Positions 37,494 through 48,404 of a stretch of 64,000 nt of DNA are shown in pieces. Position 1 is the stretch's first letter. Each line of letters opens with the position of its first letter. The notes under the pieces were generated by a model. It was not told the origin of the DNA. It made no database searches and was given only the letters and a program-made list of their open reading frames with translations. Made by a program: the position numbers and the translations under genes. This DNA is from Apostichopus japonicus. Its lineage: Eukaryota > Echinodermata > Holothuroidea > Aspidochirotida > Stichopodidae. The DNA is taken from assembly GCF_037975245.1 (NCBI RefSeq), contig NC_092575.1, forward strand, positions 15,792,310-15,856,309, written 5' to 3'.

Positions 37494-37607
37494 ATTCCAA
37501 TGAATGTTATAGTCTTCCCTGCAAGAACAATGGCACATGCATCGATGGAATTAACTTTTACGAATGTGAGTGCCCCATAGGATGGATTGGAACGGACTGT
37601 GAAAGAG
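37494..37607 (+). CDS. Exon 28: calcium-binding EGF domain 16
   Basis: 38 codons, phase 1-1. NSNEC start; CYSLPC (O-glucose type), CKNNGTC (O-fucose type), [12 protein letters not shown]. It is the last EGF of the third array. The 659-base intron after it shows nothing notable. Confidence 0.93.
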
Positions 37608-38266
37608 GTAAGTGTCCCAGTAGTATTATATACTACTATGTAATACTTAATATCAAGATTCTTTTCAGGTTTACGACAGTTATTTCTGTTTTTTTGTCTC
37701 CAAACATTGTATGATAAACATATAGTAGAGTAGGGACATGAAGATTACAAGTGAAATTTGGAAGGCATATATATGACATAATGCAGAAGATGTAAGTTAT
37801 ACCATGCAATTAATGATTATAATATATGTGTCGTTTTATTTGCATAGTTAAATTAAAAGTATTTTTGATTCTAACAAACAGTTCAAGAATGTTTGTATTC
37901 ATCTCTTTAAAGACATTGAAGACTTGCCCAAAACCGTGTGCCGCACTCTGAAAAAGTTAACTTGCTGTTGCTTGCAAGTGAAGTTTTTTCTTGTCTCTAC
38001 AAAATGCAGACAGAAATGAAACGTGATACCTTGTTATCTTTGGCTGGACCTGAGATGTCCATCGCTGCTATGCACATGTGTTGTGGGTATTGACCGTAGA
38101 CTAGTGTGTAATTACCGACGGTAGAAAGCTGTGTGTGTGTATTTTCTGGGATCGATGGTGGTGTCTAATACTTCTGTTACACCTCATTTGAAACTAGGTG
38201 AGACGTTTCTTTGTGCGCAAGTCTTCACACCCTTTAACTTGATTGTTAATGCTCTCGTTCTTTCAG

Positions 38267-38569
38267 ATGACAACCCTGTTCTATCTGTCATACAAATCTG
38301 GGCCGTCTCCTTCACCGTGGGTTGGTCGGTGGAAATTGACGTGGAATGGTTTCAGGTATCTTACCGTGTATCCGGGGATCAAGACTGGATCGTAAGCTCC
38401 ATGCTGAGCGGTACGCAATTCTTGTTCGTCTTCCAAGGTCTGACCAACGACACTGTTTACGACTTTAAGGTACGGATGAGCCGCCAGGTGGACCAGAGTC
38501 AAGCTGAGACTACGGTACAACAAGTTTCGACTTGCTCACCCGGATTCGGTGGGAGAAATTGTTCCATCG
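38267..38569 (+). CDS. Exon 29: fibronectin III-like domain 1 with half-EGF tail
   Basis: 101 codons, phase 1-1, from ctttcag to gtaagg. An FN3 pattern is visible: SFTVGW (strand B tryptophan), WFQVSYRV (strand C tyrosine) and LTNDTVYDFKVRM (the L-x-x-x-T-x-Y-x-x-x-V signature). It closes with TCSPGFGGRNCSI, the last loop of an EGF without its first four cysteines. No RGD is present. Confidence 0.88.
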
Positions 38570-38983
38570 GTAAGGAGAAAATTAATTCTGGTTTCAAATA
38601 CCTTCTGTTACAAAGTGGGCTTTACTTCGGATAGAATGATCAGTGATTCTATACCATGCTGTGTTTGAAAGGAAGAAATTAAAGTATGTATAAAGAGACC
38701 CAGACGCATTTATGGGATAAAATGTTGGAAATCCTTTCAAATTTCTGAATTATGCAGCCATGGGAAAACAGAATGTGGAAGGTTTGCGAGATGTTAGTTA
38801 TCAAATGCTTGTGAAAGATGTTGATTAAAGAAATTAACAATGAATGTATTACTAATTGATGCATTGTTTCAGCATTCACAAAACTACAATATGTAAAGTG
38901 GAACACTCTTCTCTGCAGAATATAAATCCTGCAAATGAAAACGAATAGGTTATATAAAGATATTTTCTGTGTCTTTATTTCAG

Positions 38984-39292
38984 ACTCTGCAGGGGAAGTA
39001 CCCTTTAACCTCGGCATTCAAGACGCAAGAGCCAGCGTTCTGACCATATCTTGGGAGACAGAGATCGTGGGGAACGCCGATGGCACCCTTCAGTATCGAG
39101 AGTACGGTACTACAGAATGGAGGGTCGAGGCTACCATCACAGCTGGTACAGGAGGTGTGCAGGACATTGTTGGTTTGAGACAGGACTCTTATTGGGAAGT
39201 CAGGATTCTGGTGGTGGATACTGGCCTTTGGACATTGATTGGTAGATTTCACACCTGTGAACCAGGAAGGATGGGAGCAAACTGTGATTACA
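38984..39292 (+). CDS. Exon 30: fibronectin III-like domain 2 with half-EGF tail
   Basis: 103 codons, phase 1-1, from atttcag, ending on A|gtaagt. VLTISWETEI, LQYREYGTTEWR and LRQDSYWEVRILVV follow the FN3 strand order. The tail TCEPGRMGANCDY repeats the half-EGF of exon 29, so the two exons are duplicates of one unit. A 1,107-base intron follows. Confidence 0.88.
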
Positions 39293-39845
39293 GTAAGTCT
39301 ATTGTGTGGGTAAAGGACTAACGGAAACCTAGCCAATTTGCCCCGTATTTCATTACATTTTGTTGCGTCCCATAATCTCATTCAAAAAAATTTGACGGGA
39401 AGCTCTTTTCGTTTCCAAGATATATACATTTGACATTTTGATAAATCTGGGTAACTCATTAAATATGTGCAAACTGTGGTGTAGATTGTTGCGCTCATCT
39501 CAAAATTTCTTGTTTTAGCCCTTAAGAATTGTTAATCCCCAATTATAAGTTCAACCATGAATGAGAAGCTCACAAATATCATTGAATAAAGTCATGTTCC
39601 AGTTTTCAAAGAAGACAACAAAATATTTAAAAAAAATATGGCCTTAGGCCACACACTTGTGTTCAGTGTCCTTGAAACAAACATTGTAAAAACAATGGAA
39701 GAACATAACAGAAACTTAGGCAGTCACTCCATGTACATCATCATTGTGCATAATTAGCTAATATTTATTTATAAATGTCACTAGCATTAAGAAAAGACTT
39801 GTATCGTTGATGGATTTTGTTGGGAGTTGCAGCTATTTTCCATTT

Positions 39846-40106
39846 CTAATACCACTTAGAGTGATTAGGACATTGTTTTAAAGGTGTCCGTAGACTTTTA
39901 AAGAGATTGAGAATTACTGTGCATTCAGTGGGCTTCCCCATGATCAGCTCCTTAGAATATACATCATCAATGAACTCACACCAATCCATGGATCTTTGTT
40001 TACAACAATCTGCCAATTTCCCTCGACTAGGGTGCTTAATTAATATCTGCATTAGTGACTCGGCTGCTGTCAATTTATCTCCATAAGTTAAATAAAGTGC
40101 TTCCAA
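39846..40106 (-). other. Antisense open frame of unknown status
   Basis: 86 codons on the minus strand (first codon TTG; the frame opens slightly further upstream), inside intron 30. The translation has balanced composition and amphipathic-looking stretches such as LTAAESLMQILIKH and WCEFIDDVYSKEL. It could be a gene fragment, an exon of an antisense gene or remains of a transposon. I do not recognise the family and see no clear splice sites. Confidence 0.25.
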
Positions 40107-40399
40107 AGTCGATAATGGAGAAACAGATGGATTTTATTCAGTGAAGGTACATACAGAAGATCCTTATTAATAATTGTCATATTACAACATTGATGAGGAA
40201 GACAAGAGTGAAGAACAGCAGTAATGTTAATAGTTTCTATAAGATCTAAAATGGCAGAACAATCCCAATGCTTGCTACATACACAAAAAAACTAAAAACA
40301 ACCCATACGATAACGCTGTTAATTCCGATCATTAAAGCCATTTTAATGGATCAAAATATTGAAATATCTTGATACGGTCTCCTTCAATCCCTTGCACAG

Positions 40400-40716
40400 C
40401 CTTTGGTACTTGCACTGTATGGGGTGATCCTCACTACATCACATTCGATGAGCTCAAGTACGACTTTCAAGGTGACTGCGAGTACACGCTAGTCGGAGAC
40501 TGCCAGGGAGACAGTGACTCTCTGTTCGAACTGATCGGCGACAACGTCAAACAGCGACCATCGGATTCTGTGTCATACCTCAGAGAACTGAGATTGATCT
40601 ACGAAGATGTCGAATATACCCTGCTCAGGAACTTTGACGTGAGAGTCAACGGATTAACGATTACGCCACCGTACATATCTTCCAAAGTGGATATATGGTT
40701 CTCTCACGGTGTCCTG
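40400..40716 (+). CDS. Exon 31: D3 vWD, N-terminal and middle parts fused
   Basis: 317 bases, phase 1 to 0. CTVWGDPHYITFDELKYDF carries GDPHY; then GDCEYTLVGDC, FELIGDNV, SVSYLRELRL and VRVNGLTITPPY. The two parts that are separate exons in D1 and D2 are continuous here, without an intron. The donor is gtgagt after GTCCTG. Confidence 0.94.
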
Positions 40717-41082
40717 GTGAGTCGTAACTCCTGTTCCTTTCTCCATAAAAACTAAAAAATTGTGAGAAAAGTTTCTGCAGGATTTTTTGTATATGGAAAT
40801 TGCAACTTATCGATTCATTCTAATATAGCAATCAAATTTTTGAGACTGCTAAATATTTTGTATTAATTTGGAGCGATGTAATCTTTTTTATATATACTAT
40901 TTCTAACTTCTTCTTGATGTTGAACAAACCTTTGGCTGTGAAGTAGATTCTTTTAATTTTTGGATACTGGAATATTAATGATGGAGGAAAGATGGAGTAC
41001 ATCGATCGCACAGCTACAATGACAATGTAATTGAATACTTAATAACAGTCTGTTTTTTCTACTTTGCTCATCATTTCTCTAG

Positions 41083-41238
41083 ATGTTGAACACCAATTTT
41101 GGACTCTCCATTCAGTACGATGGGGCATCTTTTGTGGATATTCAACTCTCTTACACCCTGTTTAATCAGACTTGTGGACTCTGTGGTACATTCGATAGGA
41201 ACCAAGACAACGATTTCAGGCTGAGGAACGGCAAGCTT
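41083..41238 (+). CDS. Exon 32: D3 vWD, CGLCG part
   Basis: 52 codons, phase 0-0, from ctctag to gtaagt. NTNFGLSIQYDG, then TCGLCGTFDRNQDNDF, then RLRNGKL. The 900-base intron is AT-rich with nothing notable. Confidence 0.94.
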
Positions 41239-42138
41239 GTAAGTACAAAATATCCTTCCATTTGTAATGTTTGTTTGTTTGGTTTTGAGATCCTCCTGCA
41301 ATCAAGAACTTGCGAAGAATCCATCATTGGCTCATCACAGCCGCAAGCTGATCGAAGTCAGTCTCTTACATTCATATTTATCTGAGTGAAAGAGAGAGAG
41401 ATATGTAAGAAACAAGAGAGAACAAGTTATTCTGATTTATTTTTGACTGAATGGATTGAAAAAATGTTTGATTATCACCGAAAGACACTCCAGATTGATT
41501 ATATTTCAGCCTCTGTTATAAATGACCTAACAACAATTATCATGATTTCATTGATATTGGAATGATGTAAAATTGAAGAAAATGACACACTATTGAGAAA
41601 TTTTCATGCAATAGCTGAATATGTGGCATTTGAGACCCACAACCAGATCAGACTCAGTAAATTTAACAGTACGTAAGGAAGTTGTGTGGTTTGACAATCA
41701 TATTACCCTGAAATTGTTTAATAAACTTTACAGATAGAAAGTTAAGTATGAAGACTGGTATCTGGATTATTACATATATTTTGTGCATTATTTATACATA
41801 TAATATGCCACTATAATCACAACATATAGCAAAGAAAATGTTTGAACTTGACAAAAACAATTAATTTTTATTTTTATTTTTAATTCTTATTTTTTATATG
41901 AAATATTGAAAATATTGTAAATAATGAAATATTATTACAATGAAGGATATGTTTGTGTCGGTATGTATCCTTTGGAATGATCATAACCAAATTATAAATA
42001 TGCCTTCTATGCATTTTACCCAAAAATGAGCACAATATGTAAAATTGTGTGCGTTTTAAAATTTTGAAAAACAGTTTGTTTTTGTTTCTATTATCTAACT
42101 TTTCTGTTAAGTAACAATTCATGCTTTTGTTATCGTAG

Positions 42139-42286
42139 GCTTCGGACATTAATGAGTTTGGTGAGAGTTGGAGAACTGGTACTCGTGAATGCGTTCCCGA
42201 ACCGGAGCCTCCCAGCCCTTGTTCAGAAGGAACACCTGAATTGACACAGGCCGAGGCTCTGTGCAGAATTTTGTTAGATGATGCAG
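42139..42286 (+). CDS. Exon 33: D3 vWD to C8 linker
   Basis: 148 bases, phase 0 to 1. FGESWRTGT, then PEPEPPSPCSEG and ALCRILLDDA, giving the first two C8 cysteines. Confidence 0.94.
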
Positions 42287-42502
42287 GTAAGTTTCACTGT
42301 CTAGCTTTAACTGGAGTCATTTTAGTTCCGTGCCTGAATATTACAAATGGAATGAGAATCTTGGTATCAATATCTATATTCGATAAAGATGGTATTTACA
42401 TATCACTCACAATCTTTTCAGGATGTTTTGTGGTATTCTTACACTGGTAGTTGTTATGACTAAGTGTTTCTGCCTGCCTATAATAGCTCTGATAACTTAG
42501 CT

Positions 42503-42890
42503 CTCTTAATAATAATAATAATAAATGAGACTTATATAGTGCCAAATCAGTAGACAAAAGTCACTGCTCAAGGTGCTTTACAAAGAAAGCAGATTAATTT
42601 TCAAATTTTTAGTAAGTGAAAAAATGGGTCTTAAGTAGACTTTTGAATGTAGAAAGTTTAGAGCATGTTAGAATGTGATCTGGTAACTTGTTCCAGAGAT
42701 AAGAGCCAGTGTATTCGAAGCTTCTGTAACCATAGGTCTTCAATCATGGTTAAGGAACAGATAAATACAGTTTGTTGGAGGAACAAAGTGTGCGAGATGG
42801 AATATATGGCAAGAGAATACCTTGACTTACATCACTGGAAAAATGTGTCTTGGTATCAGCTTCTATACATTAATACTGGTGGTAAATGGT
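42503..42890. repeat. Probable dispersed repeat in intron 33
   Basis: Starts with (AAT)n and then cttatatagtgccaaatcag and gctcaaggtgctttacaaag, a sequence style common in interspersed repeats of marine animals. The segment to about 42830 looks like the rest of the element. No second copy is present in this window, so this is recognition by style only. Confidence 0.4.
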
Positions 42891-42989
42891 AAATCATAAA
42901 CTCACCATCTTAGCAGGGCCAAAGGACAGAGTTTCTTTGATACAAGACTTTATATCAACAGTGACATTACTGGTCTTCTTTTCGTTCAG

Positions 42990-43172
42990 GACCGTTTGGT
43001 AGTTGCAATGATCTAGTTGATCCCAACCCCTACTACGAGTCTTGCACCTACGATCTCTGTGCTACACTCCCTGACGAGGATCTACTGTGCGACTCCTTGT
43101 CTGTCTACGCTGCCGCTTGCAGATCAGCTGGCTCACCACCAGCTAATTGGCGACTAGATGTACCTCAATGCC
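42990..43172 (+). CDS. Exon 34: D3 C8 domain
   Basis: 61 codons, phase 1-1, from cgttcag to C|gtgagt. SCNDLVDP, YYESCTYDLC, LLCDSLS, AACRSAG and PQC supply six cysteines. Confidence 0.95.
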
Positions 43173-43406
43173 GTGAGTCCACTCAAGTTGATAAATTTCA
43201 TCTCAGATATGTAGAAGTAAAGTAATCCTGTTTACACAAACAACAGAAGAAAACATAATAACGTTTTAAAGTGTTCTTAGTCTTACTCTGTAACTTTTGA
43301 ATTCCTCAATTCTATCATTTAGGCCTATATCAAATAATATCACACCTGCTATGTGGATAGAACAACAGTAGATCAATACTTCATTCTTTGTTACTACTTC
43401 AATCAG

Positions 43407-43609
43407 CTTTTGGATGTCCAAGTGGAACCATCTATGACACTTGTGGTACTGCTTGTCCAGCTGTCTGCAATGACCTCAACACACCATCAAGCTGTCCTTA
43501 CCCCTGCATAGAGACGTGTCTATGCCCAGATGGCCAAGTACTGGATGGTGACACCTGTGTGGACATTGCCTCCTGCGGATGCATAGACGAAGATGGTAGC
43601 TACCGCTCT
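43407..43609 (+). CDS. Exon 35: D3 TIL domain
   Basis: Phase 1 to 0. GCPSGTIYDTCGTACPAVC, then CPYPCIETCLCPDGQVLDG and SCGCIDEDGSY. The donor is gtaagt after TCT. Confidence 0.95.
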
Positions 43610-43963
43610 GTAAGTTACATTTCATATTCCGTATATAGCAACACTCTCAGCATCTAATTCTATGATGAGTGTATGTATACCGTGCATATTCATACCAATT
43701 CATGTGTAAGAGTACTCTGGATAGCTTCACTCTCCCCCGGGCCAAAGCAGTCGTTGAACAGTTGGAACTCTCCAAAGGCTCTGTCATATAGGGTGGTCCT
43801 AAGGTGACTGTGATCTGTCCTGTTTACAAATCTCTGTGATATGGTGTCAGCAATCCCATTTGCCTATAGGAATAGACCATCTTTCGTATGTACGTTCATT
43901 GGTTCATATGATCGCAAACTCAAAGATTCTGATCATCAAATGTTTCTCGTATTTCGATTTCAG

Positions 43964-44138
43964 GCAGGGGATTCTTACGTGACAGAAGATTGCAGCCAGT
44001 TATGTGAATGCACGACTACCGGTATAGCGTGTGCATCCTATGACTGTGATGTAAACTCTGAATGCACTCTTAGGAATGGAGTGAGGGGATGTTTCTGCCA
44101 AGATGGTTACCGGGGAGATGGGCTACAGTGTGAAGAAG
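43964..44138 (+). CDS. Exon 36: D3 TILa-like segment plus EGF
   Basis: 175 bases, phase 0 to 1. DSYVTEDCSQLCECTTTG is a TILa segment with C-x-C; DCDVNSECTLRNGVRGCFC and DGYRGDGLQC form the EGF. The 996-base intron shows nothing notable. Confidence 0.94.
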
Positions 44139-45134
44139 GTAATTTAATGTTAAAGATGTTCATGTCGTCTCAGCGGAATCCAACGATATCGTATGCCGGA
44201 TTTTGCAAGATGTCACACCTTTTCCTCTTCTGAGGTTCGATCGAGAGCCGATAATAGTTCATAAATATGGATCATAAGGACCAGAAAGCAGCACAATAAT
44301 GATGAGAACTAGTTACAGAAACAACGTACGAGGAAAATATGGTGTATGGCATGATTGTTTTTGCGAATAAACAATGCCGATTCAGCGAATATAAACTGCC
44401 GTTCCCTCATCTTTGAAGTAATCTCTTCAATGTAGTAAATTCACAGGTGTGTCTCCATTGTTCAATTTGGGCAAAAGGTGTCATTGGACATGCTATGGAC
44501 AATTAAAATGGTTAAAACTGCTAATCAATTGTTAAGGTTCAAAGTCAAAGTGGTTGGACTATGTACATAAGCAGATACTCAGCCTATTTAGTCATCAAAT
44601 GACTAAGTAACACAATAGGGAATAATGAAGTTGAAGCATTGGCAAAGAGACAAATAGTCTTAAAATCCCATCAATGGCTTGCATATTTTGCTTAAATGAA
44701 GTTCAAGGGATATTTTACGTGATGGGAAAATCATTTAGAATTTAACACACTGGAATGAAGTTTTTTATCTTTGTCTGGAGTATAGAAGAGATAATGCCAT
44801 CAGGCATCCAAGACATTTTCATAATCTGTGTTTTCTTTTCTTTTCTTTACTTTACTTAAGTGTAATCTTGAAAAGCCTGATGACATCATGAAGATAATTG
44901 TAATAAATTTCAATCCCGCATTCAATTCAAATAGTGTTATCGTCTTAATTTATATATCAAAAAAAAAGAAAGGTTGCCTTTCTATTTGGGATTTTACAGT
45001 TAATTTGTCTAATAATGTATTTAGGACATTAAGGGCTATCGTATTGTGAATTCAAATATCACACAAAGCATCTGATGGTGGTAAAGTGAATCATAAATGA
45101 TCATGCTGTCGTATCTGTTCCTTTTTTATCACAG

Positions 45135-45457
45135 CACCGGCTGTCTGCCAGGTTTGGGGAGATCCTCACTACATCACATTTGACGCTAAAACCTACCATT
45201 TCCAAGGAGAGTGTGAATATGCTCTGATCGGTGACTGCTTGGATGACGGGTACAGTCCACCGTTTCAACTCTCGGGTATCAACAGAAAGTCCCTGCCATC
45301 CGACACGGTCACGATGCTGGAGGAGGTGATCCTACGATACGGTGGCAACGTCTACACGTTGAGAAACGGCGGTGAGGTCAGGGTCAACGACGTAGCTCGG
45401 ACTCTGCCCTACTTCAACGATATCAATGTCTTCATCTTCCTCAGCCATCCAAATGTG
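45135..45457 (+). CDS. Exon 37: D4 vWD, N-terminal and middle parts
   Basis: 323 bases, phase 1 to 0, the longest of this exon class. CQVWGDPHYITFDAKTYHF has GDPHY; then GECEYALIGDC, FQLSGIN, LRYGGNVYTL and VRVNDVARTLPY. The donor gtacgt is followed closely by a SINE-like copy. Confidence 0.94.
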
Positions 45458-45511
45458 GTACGTATTAAACTTGGATGAGAATTTTCAAACTCTTCTTTCA
45501 GTGCCTTTCAA

Positions 45512-45730
45512 TCATAAGGTCACCGGTTCAAGTCCCCGGTTCGAGTCCCCTGTTCGAGTCACTCCAAGATTAATGTATGTCGTCCAGTTACAGAGTTGTT
45601 GACAATTGACAATTTATAATCATGGACGTTAAAATATGAATCTTAGAGACTGACTTCGGTCAGCTTGTGGCTTTGATAAGCCAATGAGGCTTCTTCGCAG
45701 GTTCCTGCATACATACATATATACATACAT
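45512..45730 (+). mobile_element. tRNA-derived SINE-like copy (family B), upstream of exon 38
   Basis: Contains repeated B-box-like ggttcgagtc motifs (45518-45560), then gactgacttcggtcagcttg, then gctttgataagcc, and ends in ATAC repeats. It matches 46131-46320 almost end to end and 61731-61815 in its 3' half. The A-box part is missing. Confidence 0.75.
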
Positions 45731-45832
45731 TATTTGTTTCATTTTCATGAATAATTGCACACATCGTTAGATTTCAGTAGGCAATGTGAAAAACCACTTT
45801 TAATGGTGGCGTTTTTGTTTTGCTTTCCGCAG

Positions 45833-45991
45833 ATCTTGGAGACGACCTTTGGCTTGACCGTTAGATTTGATGGACGTCACAATTTAGAGGTGGAAGTCTC
45901 GAAAGATCTGTATCTAAATAAGACCTGTGGTCTCTGTGGAACCTTGGACGGTAACCCCGATAATGACTTCAAACACCCAGATGGTGATATG
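45833..45991 (+). CDS. Exon 38: D4 vWD, CGLCG part
   Basis: 53 codons, phase 0-0, from tccgcag to gttagt. TTFGLTVRFDGRHNLEVEV, then KTCGLCGTLDGNPDNDF. It sits between two directly repeated SINE-like copies. Confidence 0.94.
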
Positions 45992-46130
45992 GTTAGTAAT
46001 AACACACATCTCATCTGTTTTAAAACGATTTTCTCAATATCTTGCCCCTAACTCGAGATATAGTTGATTCAATGAAACCTTGACTGGCTAACCTCAATTT
46101 CCCAGTGTAATTAATCAATCAATTAATCAA

Positions 46131-46320
46131 TTAATCATAAGGTCCCCGGTTCGAGTCACTCCCAGATTAATGTATATCGTCCAGTTACAGAGTTGTTGAC
46201 AATTGACAATTCATAATCATGGACGTTAAATATGACTGTAAGAGACTGACTTCGGTCAGCTTGCGGCTTTGATAAGCCGCTGAGGCTTCTTCGCGAGTTC
46301 CTGCTTGCAGGAGGATCTAA
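46131..46320 (+). mobile_element. SINE-like copy (family B), downstream of exon 38
   Basis: Begins ataaggtccccggttcgagt and ends gcttgcaggaggatct, in the same orientation as the copy at 45512-45730. A ttaatcaa simple repeat precedes it. It ends 28 bases before exon 39, so it forms most of that intron's 3' part. Confidence 0.75.
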
Positions 46321-46347
46321 AAATACAATTGCATTTTGTTTCTTCAG

Positions 46348-46495
46348 GTGACAAACCCTACCAATTTTGGAAATGGTTGGGAGGTTGGTACCTCTGTCTG
46401 CACCCCTGATCCTGGACCCTTGGACCCCTGCTCAGAAGATTCAGATACATTCCTTGCAGCTGAGGATCTCTGTTACATCCTTATATTCATTGATG
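46348..46495 (+). CDS. Exon 39: D4 vWD to C8 linker
   Basis: 148 bases, phase 0 to 1. FGNGWEVGT, PDPGPLDPCSED and LCYILIFID. The F-G-x-S-W signature has G in place of S. The 689-base intron shows nothing notable. Confidence 0.93.
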
Positions 46496-47184
46496 GTAAC
46501 GAACGATTTGCTTATCTTGAAATAAAAGGGAGAAGAAGAAGAAAAAGATGAAATAACAATGTTATAAAATGCATTATAAAATCAAGGGTTGTAGAAAAGA
46601 ATGGTAGTTTTTCTAACCCAATTTTGCTATTTGTGTTCAAGTTTTATTAGTACCTATTTTACCCGGTGCAGTGTAAAGGCTAGCTTAATAACATTTAAAG
46701 ACCATTGGAACTTCAAGGATAATTTCATATGCCTTTTAAATCAAGATCAAAACTGTTTGATAAAGCCTATTTACCTTTTTGAAAAAAGAAAAAAAAACTT
46801 TTTGAGTGTTTCGTAGAGTCATTGAATAACATTGTAGTTTATCTACTTCAAAAACGAAAAGATTTTTGAGTGACTCATGATGATGTCATAACAATGCTTT
46901 TACAAATAATGATGTTTTGTACATAAACCTACTTTTCAATACACATAAGGGTACCAAAAAAATCCTTCCAGGCCACATTGGAGTCTTTTTATGTAACCCA
47001 ATTTCTGCCATACCATCATTAAAATAATATAATAGCATAATAATCAAAATAAAAAAAAACCCTCCAAATGTGAAAAATGTCTCTTTTCATGACTCAAAAA
47101 CCTGATACTGTAGCAGAACATTTTTTGACAACATAAAACCATATATTATTTCAATGTAATATTGAATTCTTTTATATTTTAAAG

Positions 47185-47367
47185 GACCATTTAGCACATG
47201 CCATGCATATGTAGACCCTGAGCCATACTACCAGGCCTGTCTCTATGACACGTGTGCGACTATTCCTGACGATAGCAGCTCGTGTGACAGCTTTGAGATG
47301 TACGATAGGACCTGTAGGATTGCAGGTGGAAGGCCAGGAGACTGGAGAGCCGAGGCACCTCATTGTC
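47185..47367 (+). CDS. Exon 40: D4 C8 domain
   Basis: 61 codons, phase 1-1, from tttaaag to C|gtaaga. TCHAYVDPEPYYQACLYDTC, then SSCDSFE, RTCRIAG and PHC. The last 16 bases and the donor are duplicated 97 bases downstream. Confidence 0.94.
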
Positions 47368-47545
47368 GTAAGAATGGAAGAAATTCTTTGCCCTAATCCT
47401 TCATTCCATGTACTCATGTATATAGATACACATAGATATAGAGGTATAGAGGCACCTCATTGTTGTAAGAATGGAAGAAATTCTTTACCCTAATCCTTCA
47501 TTCCATGTATTCATGTATATTGATACACATAGATATAGATATATA
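47352..47545. repeat. 97-base tandem duplication spanning the exon 40 donor
   Basis: gaggcacctcattgt plus gtaagaatggaagaaattct occurs at 47352 and 47449. The second copy carries the exon end with C changed to T before a still-intact gtaaga. Using it would add 97 bases and read into a stop (CTTTGCCCTAA). Confidence 0.92.
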
Positions 47546-47569
47546 GAGGAATAGATATATATAATTCGA

Positions 47570-47685
47570 CTTGGCATTGAGTTGAAAAATCTAGAGCAGT
47601 GAAAAAGCCTCTAGCCTCCACGGGGATTCAAACCTTGGCCTCCGACTCCATATGCTGTCACCTACCCTACTGGGCTATAGGTGTT
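47570..47685 (-). mobile_element. tRNA-related SINE-like copy (family C)
   Basis: On the minus strand: an A-box-like TAGCCCAGTAGGGTAGG (47661-47677), a B-box-like GGTTTGAATCCCCG (47621-47634), then GTGGAGGCTAGAGG and a tail that matches 33195-33250. Confidence 0.65.
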
Positions 47686-48127
47686 GATTTAAGTTAATAT
47701 ATTGGTAATTTTATTAACAGAGGTTTGGAACTAGTAAAGCAGGTTTGCTATTGCACTGATACCATTGGTTTGATGAATCGTGGCTGGGGGTCAGTTAATA
47801 AAGTCAGTGAAACAGTTTGTGTAGTGACTCAAAGCATTGTTTGAATGTGCAGTTGTTCTCCATGGAGGTAATCTAGAAGTCTTCATTGGAGTCAGAAATT
47901 AACTGGTTTTGACCTGAAGAGTAAGATGTTTTGACCTGAAGAGTAAGATTAACGAAATTGATACAACTCTGATAGGTGCAGTTATAGTTAAGTCAGGAAT
48001 ACATTTGCCTCACAGACTTATCCATACTTATGACTAAAAATCTCATTTTTTGATAAAAAAGGTCCAAAAGTTAGTATAATTTCTTTTGTATTATAGTGTA
48101 ATATTGTGATCAATTATTTCTCTTTAG

Positions 48128-48327
48128 CCTTCAACTGCCCCACTGACAAAGTCTATGACTCTTGCGCTACTGCTTGTCCCGAGGCTTGCCCAGGTCAAGG
48201 GTTAGGTTCAGATTGCCCATTCGAATGCGTAGAGACATGTCGCTGTCCTGAGGGCCAGGTGTTGGACGGCAACGTGTGTGTTGAGAGAGGAGATTGTGGC
48301 TGCTGGGAAAATGGCATCTATCTCTCT
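48128..48327 (+). CDS. Exon 41: D4 TIL domain
   Basis: Phase 1 to 0, 200 bases. NCPTDKVYDSCATACPEAC, then CPFECVETCRCPEGQVLDG and DCGCWENGIYLS. The donor is gtaagt. Confidence 0.95.
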
Positions 48328-48404
48328 GTAAGTTGAGTTTGTTGGGTAGTTGCCTTAATTAATCTTTGATCTGAATTTTCTAATTATAAGAATGTCTCCT
48401 ATCA

